Part shown: positions 22,993-30,955 of the stretch, piece by piece
Position numbering within the stretch: the stretch's first letter is position 1
Layout: every line of letters begins with the position of its first letter
IMG/VR virus record: IMGVR_UViG_3300028786_000010
Span: 1-54,499 of that record
Source of the DNA: a virus
DNA: 54,499 nt
Reading direction: 5' to 3' (one strand)
Made by a program: the position numbers and the translations under genes
Notes under the pieces: generated by a model
What the model saw: the letters and a program-made list of their open reading frames with translations, nothing else
Databases searched by the model: none
Told to the model about the DNA's origin: nothing

Positions 22993-24135
22993 TCAGAACG
23001 ACTCGTAAGCGGCACGCACGGCGTCGCGCACCGAGCCGGGCACGCGCTCACCGGCTACCATTCGCCACACCTGCCCGAGCAGCTCTGGCACCCGCGCCGA
23101 CCGGGCGGATCCGGCGTGCCGCATGAGGTCGTCGACGATGGCCGGGACCTCGCGCCACGCGTGTCCGGCGACCGCGTTGTGCAGGAGCATGGCGCGGAAC
23201 AGGACCTGATCGCGGCCCTGAACGTCCGGCAGCCATTCGACGCCACGGTGTGCCCAGTCGACGGCGTCGCGCGTGCCGGCCCGGGACAGGATGACCGCCT
23301 TGTGGATGGCCATCTCAGAGTCGTGGATCCAGTACGTCAGCCCGTCGTCGGTGGATGGCGACACGGTGAGCATGTGCTCGGCCCGGTCCCAGGCGTCCAG
23401 GGCGTCGGAGTAGGCGCCGAGGCCGGACAGCGCCCGCGCCCGGCGCACCTGGACCATCGCCAGTACACGCGGGTTGTCCGGTGCCTCGGCGAGGATCCGC
23501 TCGGCATACGCGAGGGCGTCACCGTGCCGACCGGCGTGCTCGGACACCATCGACAGATGGCTGAGCAGGAACCGGTGCAGGCGGGTGTCGCCTGCCAGAT
23601 CGGCCAGGGCGAGCGCCTCGAGGGCGATGGCCCGGGACTGGTCGCGCTCGGTCGCGTCGGCTGCGATCCAGGCGGCTGCGGTGCCGAGGTCGGCAACGGC
23701 TGACCGGACGTCCGCCGTACCGCCGGCGATGGCCAGTTGGTCGGCGGCTACGCGGAAGGCGCGGGTGGCGACTGGCACGAGCCCGTCCGAGCCCTGCAGC
23801 GTGTCCAGGGCGACCAGGTGGGCGGTGGTGGCGCGCGCCCGCGCTTCCTCGGCGTCTCCAAGGCCGCGCGGGGAGATCTCCGCCGCGGGCATCGCCTCCC
23901 GCCTGGACAGTTCGACCAGCTCGCCGTCCGCGCGCAGGGCGGTGTCGAGCGCGGCAACAAGGCTGGGGCCGGGTATGGGCCGGGTGCCGTTGGCCACCTT
24001 GTTCAGGTAGCCCGGATCGGCATTTACGGCGGCTCCCAGGGTCCGGAAGCTGCGGCCGTCGGCATGCATGAGTTCGGTCATGCATGCAGCGAACAGGCCG
24101 CGCCCCCGGATCTGGGTGTTGTCAGCGTCGCTCAC
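22993..24135 (-). CDS. XRE-TPR transcriptional regulator
   Basis: 380 aa from GTG 24135. N-terminal XRE helix-turn-helix (RSFRTLGAAVNADPGYLNKVANGTRPIPGPSLVAALDTAL), then about 280 residues of helical repeats of TPR type (HGDALAYAERILAEAPDNPRVLAMVQVRRARALSGLG, YSDALDAWDRAEHML). This architecture is common among actinomycete chromosomal regulators and resembles RRNPP peptide sensors (family knowledge). Its start codon sits inside an inverted repeat, which suggests autorepression. No signalling-peptide gene is obvious nearby. Confidence 0.8.
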   Translation of the reverse strand: MSDADNTQIRGRGLFAACMTELMHADGRSFRTLGAAVNADPGYLNKVANGTRPIPGPSLVAALDTALRADGELVELSRREAMPAAEISPRGLGDAEEARARATTAHLVALDTLQGSDGLVPVATRAFRVAADQLAIAGGTADVRSAVADLGTAAAWIAADATERDQSRAIALEALALADLAGDTRLHRFLLSHLSMVSEHAGRHGDALAYAERILAEAPDNPRVLAMVQVRRARALSGLGAYSDALDAWDRAEHMLTVSPSTDDGLTYWIHDSEMAIHKAVILSRAGTRDAVDWAHRGVEWLPDVQGRDQVLFRAMLLHNAVAGHAWREVPAIVDDLMRHAGSARSARVPELLGQVWRMVAGERVPGSVRDAVRAAYESF

Positions 24136-24160
24136 CGTTGCCCGTTTCCAGGGGCAACGG
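24135..24160. promoter_or_regulatory. Inverted repeat at the XRE-TPR start, probable operator
   Basis: CCGTTGCCC (24135-24143) and GGGCAACGG (24152-24160) are exact complements separated by eight bases. The left arm touches the GTG start codon. Confidence 0.6.
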
Positions 24161-24202
24161 TCGGTAGCTTCCAGCAGGTCGTAAATGCGACAACCGTGGA
24201 GC

Positions 24203-24484
24203 TCATGGAACTCCCTCGGTCTTTCCGGCCTTCCGCAGCACAGCACTGCGGCGCAGCTGGTAGATGGTGCGCTCAGCGAGAGGCTTGCGACGCCACCCGT
24301 CGCCCTCGACGCCCCACTCACGCGAGCGGCGGTCATCATCGGCCAGCGACCGCTGGACGGTTCGTGGTGTCACCTCCAGCACCTCGGCAGCATCGGCGAC
24401 GCTCATCCAGTCAGCCAACCCACACCCCTCATCCGGCACGTCAGATGAGGTTGATCTTACGTCTATCACGACAGTCGACACCAT
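24203..24484 (-). CDS. Excisionase-like / MerR-type helix-turn-helix protein
   Basis: 93 aa from ATG 24484. WMSVADAAEVLEVTPRTVQRSLAD is a MerR/AlpA-type helix-turn-helix, followed by a segment (RRKPLAERTIYQL) that could be the wing. No ribosome-binding site is seen, and GATACT just upstream could be a -10 for a leaderless message. Size and fold fit a recombination directionality factor. It could instead be an AlpA-type activator. Confidence 0.65.
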   Translation of the reverse strand: MVSTVVIDVRSTSSDVPDEGCGLADWMSVADAAEVLEVTPRTVQRSLADDDRRSREWGVEGDGWRRKPLAERTIYQLRRSAVLRKAGKTEGVP

Positions 24485-24644
24485 GGCATGAGTATCGCGT
24501 CTATCCAGACTCTTGCGCTAGTGGCGACTTTCGCGACATGATGGGTCGGCAACGCCCGAAGACATCCAGAAAGCAGACGGCCCCCAAGACGCGATTCCAG
24601 CGCGACTCAGGGGCCTCGGCGAGAACCCTGCGGAGGTTCGCACC
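24485..24644. other. Divergent promoter region of the transfer-like operon
   Basis: 160 bp between the Xis-like gene (leftward) and the first gene of the rightward operon. It must hold promoters for both. I see no strong repeat or stem. Confidence 0.4.
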
Positions 24645-24950
24645 GTGAACATTCTTGCACCTGAAACAACCTGCCCCAGCTGGTGCAGCGGAGGTCACAT
24701 CCCCGCTGACAACGGCGTCGTGCACATCAGCGTCGAGCAGGTCCTGGCCGTGTCGGCCGGCCGCGAGACGGGCACCGTCTACGTCTCCGTCGAGCAGGTC
24801 GAGCAGCCGGGCGCCCCGATGGACGCGCCGAGCCTGCGGATCGAGGGCGCCGGGTCGAGGCCGATGACGCTCGCTCAGGCGATGCACCTGGCTCACGTCC
24901 TACAGGCGACGGTCTTCGCTGCCCTGACCGGCGGGCAGGTGTCGCGATGA
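24645..24950 (+). CDS. DUF6907-like small protein, first gene of the rightward operon
   Basis: 101 aa from GTG 24645, with CGGAGG upstream. The N-terminus has CPSWCSGGH, the C-P-x-W-C-x3-H signature of a family common in actinomycete mobile elements and chromosomes. The rest is beta-rich and ends in a helix (MTLAQAMHLAHVLQATVFAAL). Function of the family is not established. Overlaps the next start by ATGA. Confidence 0.7.
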   Translation: MNILAPETTCPSWCSGGHIPADNGVVHISVEQVLAVSAGRETGTVYVSVEQVEQPGAPMDAPSLRIEGAGSRPMTLAQAMHLAHVLQATVFAALTGGQVSR

Positions 24951-25132
24951 AGCGCATCTCATCCTCGTTCGCCTGCGCAAAGCCGCAGCGCGACAGCCGG
25001 ACCGAGACCCCGACAGACGACGTCACCACCTGGGCCCGTCGCCTGATCGCTGACCCGGCCCGTTACGGCGCGACGGAGCGCGAGCGCCAGATCGTCGCCG
25101 ACCTGCTCGCCCAGGCGGAGGTGTCCCGCTGA
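24947..25132 (+). CDS. Small hypothetical protein
   Basis: 61 aa, ATGA-coupled to the gene before and sharing one base with the next. A short helical part (WARRLIADPARYGATERERQIVADLLAQAEVS) is the only visible structure. Confidence 0.6.
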   Translation: MKRISSSFACAKPQRDSRTETPTDDVTTWARRLIADPARYGATERERQIVADLLAQAEVSR

Positions 25133-25329
25133 TGGCCGCGAAGCGCAAGGACGACGGGATCTCGCAGCGCACCGAGGACGCCATCGTCAACAAGATCGCA
25201 GAGCGGCTGGCGGAGAAGGGCCTGCTCGGCGACATGCTGAAGAACGCTCGCAAGGACCGCAAGGTCATCGAGGACAGCCTGGAGCGTCACGCCGCCCGCC
25301 AGCGCGCTGCCGGAAAGCCCGGGTGGTGA
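25132..25329 (+). CDS. Small charged helical protein
   Basis: 65 aa, strongly charged and probably all-helical (EDAIVNKIAERLAEKGLLGDMLKNARKDRK). Overlaps neighbours by one and seven bases. No family recognised. Confidence 0.6.
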   Translation: MAAKRKDDGISQRTEDAIVNKIAERLAEKGLLGDMLKNARKDRKVIEDSLERHAARQRAAGKPGW

Positions 25330-25505
25330 CGGTGAGCCTCCTGCTGCTGAACGTCCTGCTGATGACCGTCGGCCCGTTCCTGGTGGTGGCGCCGCTGGCG
25401 CTGGCCGCGCGCCTGTCCTGCCCGTCCGGCCACCGCGTACGCCGGCCGTTCCTTCGGATGCCGTCCTTGCGGCTACCGACGATCCGACTCGAGGTGTCGT
25501 GGTGA
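25323..25505 (+). CDS. Small single-TM protein
   Basis: 60 aa from GTG 25323 (a second GTG follows at 25326). One TM segment (LLLLNVLLMTVGPFLVVAPLALAA) and a basic C-terminal tail in the cytoplasm. Part of the small-membrane-protein set of the operon. Confidence 0.6.
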   Translation: MVTVSLLLLNVLLMTVGPFLVVAPLALAARLSCPSGHRVRRPFLRMPSLRLPTIRLEVSW

Positions 25506-25768
25506 CCTCCCCCGCGTACCTGACGGTTGTCATTCGGGCCGAGGCGCAGGCCGCACCGCAACTGTTCTACGCGGTGCGCAGTTCCCGCCCCGCCGTATCG
25601 CCGGAGGACGGCTGCAGCAGCTGCGGCGCCGATGTGTGTGACGTCGTGGTCCGCGGCATCGAGGGCTACTGCTGGTCGTGCATCGACACCTGGCCGGCCA
25701 CCGCAGCGGGCCCGCTCGACCAGCTCGGCGTCAACGTTCTCCCCGGACACGAAAGGAGCGTCCGATGA
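25499..25768 (+). CDS. Small protein with a zinc-binding motif
   Basis: 89 aa from GTG 25499, overlapping the gene before. CSSCGADVCDVV and GYCWSCIDTW provide five cysteines in two groups, typical of a small zinc finger. The N-terminus is beta-like. ATGA overlap with the next gene. Confidence 0.6.
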   Translation: MVTSPAYLTVVIRAEAQAAPQLFYAVRSSRPAVSPEDGCSSCGADVCDVVVRGIEGYCWSCIDTWPATAAGPLDQLGVNVLPGHERSVR

Positions 25769-26049
25769 CCAAGAAGTTCAAGGTAACGATCGAGCTACCC
25801 AAGGTCGGCCGTAAGCGCCTGATCGGCGCGGGTGTCCTGTCCGCGACGGCGACGACGCTGTGGATCGCCGCGCCGGCGTATCTGCCGTGGGCGGTGGTGT
25901 CGCCGGAGCATGTGCTCGAGGGCTTCGCCATCCCGTTCGGTGTCGGCGTCGTGGCGTTGCTGTTCATGGAGTACCGGATCGCCCGCGACCTGGAGAAGCC
26001 CGCCGAGCGGCCGTCGCGGTCGGAGCGCGAGAAGGCGGACGCACGATGA
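25765..26049 (+). CDS. Small two-TM protein
   Basis: 94 aa with AAGGAG upstream. Hydrophobic segments IGAGVLSATATTLWIAAPAYL and VLEGFAIPFGVGVVALLFMEY, basic N-terminus and charged C-terminus. It is coupled by ATGA to the DUF2637/SpdB-like gene, so it may be a partner in the same membrane complex. Confidence 0.65.
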   Translation: MTKKFKVTIELPKVGRKRLIGAGVLSATATTLWIAAPAYLPWAVVSPEHVLEGFAIPFGVGVVALLFMEYRIARDLEKPAERPSRSEREKADAR

Positions 26050-26804
26050 GGCGCCCCAAGCAGGTCGACCCTGCATCGCGGTTGAAGCGGATCCGCTGGG
26101 TGGTCCGGGCTGTGCTGGTCCTGGGGGTCGGTGCGTCGATCGCGGGGAACGTGCTGCACGCCTCGGGCACGATCATCAGCCAGATCATCGCCGGGTGGGC
26201 GCCGACCGCGCTGCTGCTGACCATCGAACTGATCTCCCGGGTGCCGGTGCATCACAGGTCTCTGGCGCTTGCCCGGTGGGCGGCGACGGCGCTGATCGCG
26301 GGAATCGCGGCGTGGGTGTCGTACTGGCACATGGCGGCGGTGGCGTCGCGGTACGGCGAGACGGGTGCATCTCCGTACCTGCTGCCGTTGAGCGTGGACG
26401 GTCTGGTGATCGTCGCGTCCATCTGCCTGGTGGAGCTCGGCGGACGGATTCGCGACGCGGAACTGTCCACCGATGTGTCCGCCCCGGTGTCTTCTGCCGG
26501 GTCCGCGGCCCCGGGTGAAGTTGATCCACCTCTGCCGATCTTCGACCACCCGCGGCCGATCGGTCCGCTGCCGCAGCCGGTGGACAGTTTGACCACCCCG
26601 GTTGTCCAGGCTCGGAAGCCGCAGCCGTCCAGTCGTGAGCGGGTGGAGAAGGCGCATCGGCGCACCCCGGCGGCGACCAACGATCAGCTGGCGGAGCGCC
26701 TCAATCTGTCCACCAAGACCGTCCAGCGGTGGCGGCCGAAGCCTGACCCGGAGCCGACCAAGGTCAACGGCAATGCCCCGGTGCTCGAGGACGCGCCGGT
26801 CTGA
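26046..26804 (+). CDS. DUF2637/SpdB-like membrane protein with C-terminal HTH
   Basis: 252 aa. Four hydrophobic segments in the first 140 residues (VVRAVLVLGVGASIAGNVLHA, IIAGWAPTALLLTIELISRV, ALARWAATALIAGIAAWVSYWHM, PLSVDGLVIVASICLVELGGRI) match the DUF2637 family, linked to spread proteins of actinomycete conjugative elements. Residues ~205-235 (RRTPAATNDQLAERLNLSTKTVQRW) form a helix-turn-helix. Known Spd proteins act with TraB to spread plasmid DNA between mycelial compartments. The presence of TraB downstream supports that role here. Confidence 0.8.
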   Translation: MRRPKQVDPASRLKRIRWVVRAVLVLGVGASIAGNVLHASGTIISQIIAGWAPTALLLTIELISRVPVHHRSLALARWAATALIAGIAAWVSYWHMAAVASRYGETGASPYLLPLSVDGLVIVASICLVELGGRIRDAELSTDVSAPVSSAGSAAPGEVDPPLPIFDHPRPIGPLPQPVDSLTTPVVQARKPQPSSRERVEKAHRRTPAATNDQLAERLNLSTKTVQRWRPKPDPEPTKVNGNAPVLEDAPV

Positions 26805-26810
26805 GATAGC

Positions 26811-26842
26811 GCGACGGCCGAGCATGCAGGCCCGGCCGTCGC
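26811..26842. terminator. Perfect 10-bp intercistronic hairpin
   Basis: GCGACGGCCG (26811-26820) pairs with CGGCCGTCGC (26833-26842), loop 12 bases, directly after the SpdB-like gene. It probably lowers or protects the upstream message. The ATG at 26824 lies in its loop and is rejected as a start. Confidence 0.5.
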
Positions 26843-26892
26843 ATCAACCCAAGGCCGCCGGCAAGCGGCCCGTACTTCAGGAGATGACCAGG

Positions 26893-27048
26893 ATGTCAGA
26901 TCGGCAGCTGCGCGACCAGTACGACGAGGTTCGTGAGCGCAACCGGAAGCAGCGAGAGGCCACGATGCGCCAGGCGGCGCAGATCTCGGCCGAGAACAAC
27001 CGCCGGCACGCGGCGCAGGCAGCCGGCCGCGGCAAGCGGTCCATCTAA
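26893..27048 (+). CDS. Tiny basic protein 1
   Basis: 51 aa from ATG 26893, with CAGGAG nine bases upstream. Charged helix (RQLRDQYDEVRERNRKQREATMRQAAQ) and a basic end (GRGKRSI). First of a series of tiny basic proteins before TraB. Confidence 0.55.
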   Translation: MSDRQLRDQYDEVRERNRKQREATMRQAAQISAENNRRHAAQAAGRGKRSI

Positions 27049-27081
27049 CAGCCTGACCCCAGGCAGAACAGGAGAAACAGC

Positions 27082-27234
27082 ATGGCGAAGAACGAGGGCA
27101 GGAAGGTCGTCCACTCGCAGCTGCCGCCTCTGCGGACGGAGGCCGAGAAGAAGGCTTTCCACGCGGCTAATGAGGCCGCGCACAAGAAGGCTCACTGGCG
27201 CATCTATGGCAAGGCCAAGGAGGAGAAGCGCTGA
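27082..27234 (+). CDS. Tiny basic protein 2
   Basis: 50 aa from ATG 27082, with CAGGAGAAAC upstream. Lys-rich helix (AEKKAFHAANEAAHKKAHW) and the end KAKEEKR. Its stop and the next start share a base (TGATG). Confidence 0.55.
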   Translation: MAKNEGRKVVHSQLPPLRTEAEKKAFHAANEAAHKKAHWRIYGKAKEEKR

Positions 27235-27386
27235 TGGCGAAGCACACGACGGAGCTGGGCGACGACGGCCGCCTGCATACCTACAAGTCGACCCGGGCGC
27301 GGCGCAGGAGCGAGGCGCAGCTGATCGGGTGGACGCCCGGCCCGGCGACGCCGTGGCAGAGGTTTAAGCGGAAAGCGGTCGGCTGA
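27234..27386 (+). CDS. Tiny basic protein 3
   Basis: 50 aa, starting at the ATG that overlaps the stop of the previous gene. Basic (KSTRARRRSEAQL, FKRKAVG). No family recognised. One-base overlap with the next. Confidence 0.55.
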   Translation: MAKHTTELGDDGRLHTYKSTRARRRSEAQLIGWTPGPATPWQRFKRKAVG

Positions 27387-27586
27387 TGGGCCTGTTCAGC
27401 AAGGGATCGAAGACGCCGAGCGGCGAAGCGTACCGGGGCGGCTGCTCCGAGCACGACATGTACGGCCCGGCGCGCAAGACGTTCAAGGCCGCGAACAAGG
27501 ACACGTACGGCCATGGAGATCGGATGCATGGGTCGAAAACGCACTCCGGCGGCTATGTCGAGAGTCTCGGAAAGGAGAAGCGCTGA
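27386..27586 (+). CDS. Tiny basic protein 4
   Basis: 66 aa, Gly/Lys-rich (LFSKGSKTPSGEAYRGGC, KTFKAANKDTYGHGDR) with one cysteine and His residues, ending KEKR. One-base overlaps on both sides show translational coupling. Confidence 0.55.
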   Translation: MGLFSKGSKTPSGEAYRGGCSEHDMYGPARKTFKAANKDTYGHGDRMHGSKTHSGGYVESLGKEKR

Positions 27587-27771
27587 TGGCCTGGATCAGC
27601 AAGGAGCAGCAGAAACGCGACCACCGCGGGCTGCGGGACGTGTGTGCGGCCGACGGTCGTAAGGGCTCGGACAAGGACCCGCTCGGGCTTGCCGACACCG
27701 GCTCCCGGGTCCACAAACGGCACTTCAAGGACCCGGCGGACGGGTTCTACGGCTGCCAGCAAAAGAAGTAG
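27586..27771 (+). CDS. Tiny basic protein 5
   Basis: 61 aa, basic (KEQQKRDHRGLRDVCAADGRKGSDKD) with two cysteines. Coupled to the gene before by one base; 18 bases separate it from the next. Confidence 0.55.
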   Translation: MAWISKEQQKRDHRGLRDVCAADGRKGSDKDPLGLADTGSRVHKRHFKDPADGFYGCQQKK

Positions 27772-27789
27772 CGAGAGGACGGGCCAGCG

Positions 27790-27981
27790 ATGGCAACCAA
27801 GAAGAGTGATCGGAACTCGGACGAGAACACCGCCCGAATGAGTCGGCTCATGCGCAAGAAGGGTTCCTACGGCCGGATCGTGTCGCAGATGCCAGCCGAT
27901 CAGCGCAAGCAGACCCATGACGGGGAGCGTCGCTGGGCGGCCAAGTCGGTCTGCCAGAAGTTGAAGGAACTCGGCAAGTAG
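27790..27981 (+). CDS. Tiny basic protein 6
   Basis: 63 aa, basic (ATKKSDRNSDENTARMSRLMRKKGSYG, WAAKSVCQKLKELGK). GAGAGG lies upstream. Last of the series before a large hairpin and the TraB-like gene. Confidence 0.55.
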   Translation: MATKKSDRNSDENTARMSRLMRKKGSYGRIVSQMPADQRKQTHDGERRWAAKSVCQKLKELGK

Positions 27982-27989
27982 TTCGAGCA

Positions 27990-28031
27990 GGGGCGCGGCC
28001 GGGTCCACCCCCGGACCTGTGGCCGCGCCCC
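27990..28031. terminator. Perfect 11-bp hairpin upstream of the TraB-like gene
   Basis: GGGGCGCGGCC (27990-28000) pairs with GGCCGCGCCCC (28021-28031). The loop can form an inner GGTCC/GGACC stem. It separates the tiny-protein cluster from the translocase gene and could set their relative expression. Confidence 0.5.
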
Positions 28032-28060
28032 CATCGCCCTGTGAGAGGAGCGGCACCAGC

Positions 28061-30115
28061 ATGACAGACACGCTGCCCGAGGCGTACGAGCCGGGACCGC
28101 CGCGGCCGGACGACGCCGAGTCGTACGTGGAAGAGCCCACGGTCCGGGTAGCGGTCACGTCGCGGCCCGAGACTCCCACCGTCTACGCGACGGTTACTCA
28201 ACTGGCGGAGAGCAAGCGCCGGCCGATCATCCCCGGCTGGATGCGCACTGCTGACGCGCGCAAGACCTACTTCAAGCAGGTGGCTGGCCTGGTCGGATAC
28301 ACCGTGGCGTTGCAGCTGTGGTTGTCGCCCCAGTACTTGGCCAAGACCGCGGTGTACGCGCCGTGGGGCATGCTGAAGCTGCTGGGCCGGCAGATCCGCT
28401 GGGCGGCGCACCCTGAGCTGACCAGCCTGATGCAGGCGGCTGCCGGCAAGAACGACCTGGATCACGGCCGCGGGTATGCCGCAGATGTGGCAGCAGCGCG
28501 CAAGGCCCGTTTTCTGGGTCTCGGCGCCGAGCTGGTCGCTGTCGCTGTCGCCGTGCTCGCGCTCAGGTTGCTCGCCCCTTGGTGGGCGCAATGGCTGGTC
28601 ATCGCGGTCGCCCTGCCAGTGTTCGCCCGAGTCGGCCGCCCGGTCGGCCAGCCGATTATCCAGCACGTGACGATCGGCAAGCGGTTCACCCGCCTCACCC
28701 AGGAGCAGGTCCGAGATGCCGTGGTGGCGTTGCGGCTGACCGGCTTGAAGAGCCCGGGTGATATCTCCTTTCCGCCGCCTGGTGTCCACGCGGATGGTCC
28801 GGGCTGGATGGCCCGTTTCGAGCTGCCGCCGGGCCTGATCGCCGCGGACGTGCTGGAGAAGCGGGACCGGTTGTCCGGTGCGCTGCGGCTGCCGATCGAT
28901 CAGGTGTGGCCGGAGGTCGGGCCGGAGCACCTGGCGCAGGTGGACCTGTGGGTCGGGTTCAAGCCGGCGTCGCAGATGGGTGACCCGAAGTGGGCACTGT
29001 CCAGCCCCAACGCTGTCACCAGCATCTTCGAGCCGAACCCGTTCGCCACCGACGCCCGCGGCCGGGCGATCGACGTCATCCTGTTCGAGCGCAACATCCT
29101 GATGGGTGGCCAGCCGGGCGCCGGCAAGAGCTTCGGCGCGCGGACGTTCGCGACGATCGCGGGGCTGGACCCGACATGCGAACTGAAGATCGCCGAGTTC
29201 AAGGGCGTCGGAGACTTCCTGGACATGGCGCCGCTGTGCACCGACTACGCCTGCGGGGTCGACGACGAGGCATTCGACATCGGCGAGGCCATCATCGACT
29301 GGGCCCTCGCCGAGTGCGAGCGGCGCGGCGCGCGGATCAAGAAGCTGCGGCTGAACGGCATCGCGCCTGACGGGAAGATCACCCCTGAGTTGGCTGCTCA
29401 GAAGGGTCTGGGCCTGCACCCGGTGTTCATCCTGATCGACGAGTTCCACGAGCTGCTGATGAACCGCAAGGGGGTGGCGGAGAAGTGTGAGCGGGTCATC
29501 CGCCGCGGCCGGGCGCTGGGCATCATCTTCGTGCTGGCCACGCAGATCCCGGACGCGAACACCATTCCCACCTCGATCACGAAGTGCGTGTCGGTGCGCG
29601 TGTGCATGTCGGTGGCGGACTGGCAGTCCAACGACCAGATCCTCGGCACCGGCGCCTACAAGCGGGGCCACAGCGCCACCATGTACCGCCCGGGTTTCGA
29701 CGCTGGCTGGGGCGTCATGCAGGGCCTGGTCCGCGACGGGCAGACCGGCAAGACGTACTTCCCGGACAAAGAGACCCGCGCGGCGATCGTCGAGCGGATG
29801 CGCGCCCTACGCGGCGGAGTGGTCGGCGACCAGGGTGAGCGGATCAAGGCACGGGACATGCTGGCCGACGCTCGTGCTGTCCTGCTGCCCGGTGAGGCCG
29901 GCGTGCCGTGGGGCGTCCTGGCGGAGCGGCTCGCCGGCCTGGCGCCGGAGACGTACGCGGGGATCACGGCGGACATGGTCCGGGAGGCGCTGAAGCGGTA
30001 CGACGTGCCCACCCAGGACGTCAAGGTGAAGGTCAACGGCGAGTGGACGACCGTCAAGGGCATGCGCCGCACAGCACTTGAGGCGGCGGAGGCCAAGCGT
30101 GCAATCGAAGACTGA
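28061..30115 (+). CDS. TraB/FtsK-SpoIIIE-like DNA translocase
   Basis: 684 aa from ATG 28061, with GAGAGGAG upstream. A disordered acidic N-terminus, a membrane-near region with hydrophobic segments at ~77-90 and 153-190, then a RecA-type motor with Walker A GGQPGAGKSF (349-358) and Walker B FILIDE (456-461). The ~70-residue C-terminus (PETYAGITADMVREALKRYDV) could be a winged helix for DNA recognition. In actinomycete conjugation one such protein forms a hexameric channel and moves double-stranded DNA (known). Size, membrane segments and the SpdB-like neighbour favour a TraB-type role over cell division FtsK. No relaxase is present, as expected for this system. Confidence 0.85.
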   Translation: MTDTLPEAYEPGPPRPDDAESYVEEPTVRVAVTSRPETPTVYATVTQLAESKRRPIIPGWMRTADARKTYFKQVAGLVGYTVALQLWLSPQYLAKTAVYAPWGMLKLLGRQIRWAAHPELTSLMQAAAGKNDLDHGRGYAADVAAARKARFLGLGAELVAVAVAVLALRLLAPWWAQWLVIAVALPVFARVGRPVGQPIIQHVTIGKRFTRLTQEQVRDAVVALRLTGLKSPGDISFPPPGVHADGPGWMARFELPPGLIAADVLEKRDRLSGALRLPIDQVWPEVGPEHLAQVDLWVGFKPASQMGDPKWALSSPNAVTSIFEPNPFATDARGRAIDVILFERNILMGGQPGAGKSFGARTFATIAGLDPTCELKIAEFKGVGDFLDMAPLCTDYACGVDDEAFDIGEAIIDWALAECERRGARIKKLRLNGIAPDGKITPELAAQKGLGLHPVFILIDEFHELLMNRKGVAEKCERVIRRGRALGIIFVLATQIPDANTIPTSITKCVSVRVCMSVADWQSNDQILGTGAYKRGHSATMYRPGFDAGWGVMQGLVRDGQTGKTYFPDKETRAAIVERMRALRGGVVGDQGERIKARDMLADARAVLLPGEAGVPWGVLAERLAGLAPETYAGITADMVREALKRYDVPTQDVKVKVNGEWTTVKGMRRTALEAAEAKRAIED

Positions 30116-30125
30116 TATGTCGCGG

Positions 30126-30150
30126 CCGGGGGTCCCCATGAAACCCCCGG
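30126..30150. terminator. Hairpin after the TraB-like gene
   Basis: CCGGGGGT (30126-30133) pairs with ACCCCCGG (30143-30150), nine-base loop, eleven bases after the stop. A second, less GC-rich inverted repeat ATTTCGTG/CACGAAAT (30256-30277) precedes the HNH gene and may be an operator. The 200-bp gap contains no gene. Confidence 0.5.
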
Positions 30151-30317
30151 ATCAGGCCGTTTTCAGGGGTCTGCAGGGCACGCCGCGCCACGCAACAGGG
30201 GGCTGTTTTCCCAGCTCAGCCCATGTAGCTGGCTTTGGCGCGGATCCGCGACAAGATTTCGTGCCGCGACACGAAATTTCGGGGCTGGTTGGTAGATCAA
30301 ACAGAGGGGTGGGGAAG

Positions 30318-30710
30318 ATGAACATCGATCAGATCGGTGATCTGCGGGCACAGGCAAAGATTTCGATCAACCCTCATTCTGGTTGCTGGGAGTGGACAGG
30401 TGCCGTCGGAAAGGACGGCTATGGGCAGGTGCGTCGAGATGGCCGAGTTCAGCGATCGCACCGTTACATCTACGAGCGGCTCGTGGGCCCAATCGGAGTC
30501 AATGCCCGGCAGTTGGATCACCTGTGCCGGGTACGGCACTGCGTGAATCCGAAACATCTTGAGCCCGTGACGCCTCAACAGAACGTGCGCCGGGGGCTGG
30601 CAGCAATCACCGCCCCGCTACCCCCTGAACTTCACCAGAGTCTGGCGGACCTGCTGGAGAAGGTTTACCAACGGGGTGTCCTCGACGGCCTTCGGCAGGC
30701 GCTCGGATGA
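30318..30710 (+). CDS. HNH endonuclease, homing type
   Basis: 130 aa from ATG 30318, with GGGGAAG upstream. HNH motif: WEWTG, RSHRYIYERLVG, LDHLCRVRHCVNPKHLEPVTPQQNVRRG, the HNH_3 type. The last 40 residues are a helical tail. It sits in the rightward operon and its stop overlaps the next start by ATGA. It is related in its core to the HNH protein at 44752-45333. Codon use is less GC-rich than its neighbours, a sign of recent arrival. Confidence 0.82.
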   Translation: MNIDQIGDLRAQAKISINPHSGCWEWTGAVGKDGYGQVRRDGRVQRSHRYIYERLVGPIGVNARQLDHLCRVRHCVNPKHLEPVTPQQNVRRGLAAITAPLPPELHQSLADLLEKVYQRGVLDGLRQALG

Positions 30711-30955
30711 CCATCGGAATACTGATCGGCTGGGCGCTCGCCGCGGGCGTCATCGGGCTCGTCTGGCATCTGGTCGCGTGCGCGGTCTACCCGTTCGCGT
30801 CGTGTGGCAAGTGCGGCGGCTCGGGCAAGCGCCGATCACCGTCGGGGAAGAACCACGGAAGGTGCCGGCGGTGCAAGGGCCACGGCGAGCGGGTGCGGTT
30901 GGGCCGGCGGGCGTGGACGAAGCTCGGCGCCGCGAAGAAGAGTCTGGTCGACTGA
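30707..30955 (+). CDS. Small membrane protein with DnaJ-type zinc motif
   Basis: 82 aa. One TM segment (IGILIGWALAAGVIGLVWHLVACAVYPF), then CGKCGGSGK and CRRCKGHGE, two CxxCxGxG halves as in DnaJ zinc centres. Small proteins of this build occur with transfer genes in actinomycetes. Its stop overlaps the left arm of the operator of the next gene. Confidence 0.65.
   Translation: MTIGILIGWALAAGVIGLVWHLVACAVYPFASCGKCGGSGKRRSPSGKNHGRCRRCKGHGERVRLGRRAWTKLGAAKKSLVD

Noticed and set aside
26824-27048. Longer start (ATG 26824) for tiny basic protein 1
   Set aside because: The ATG lies in the loop of a perfect hairpin without a ribosome-binding site; ATG 26893 has one.
27848-29671. 607-codon minus-strand frame opposite the translocase
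   Set aside because: Typical antisense shadow; Walker motifs are on the plus strand.
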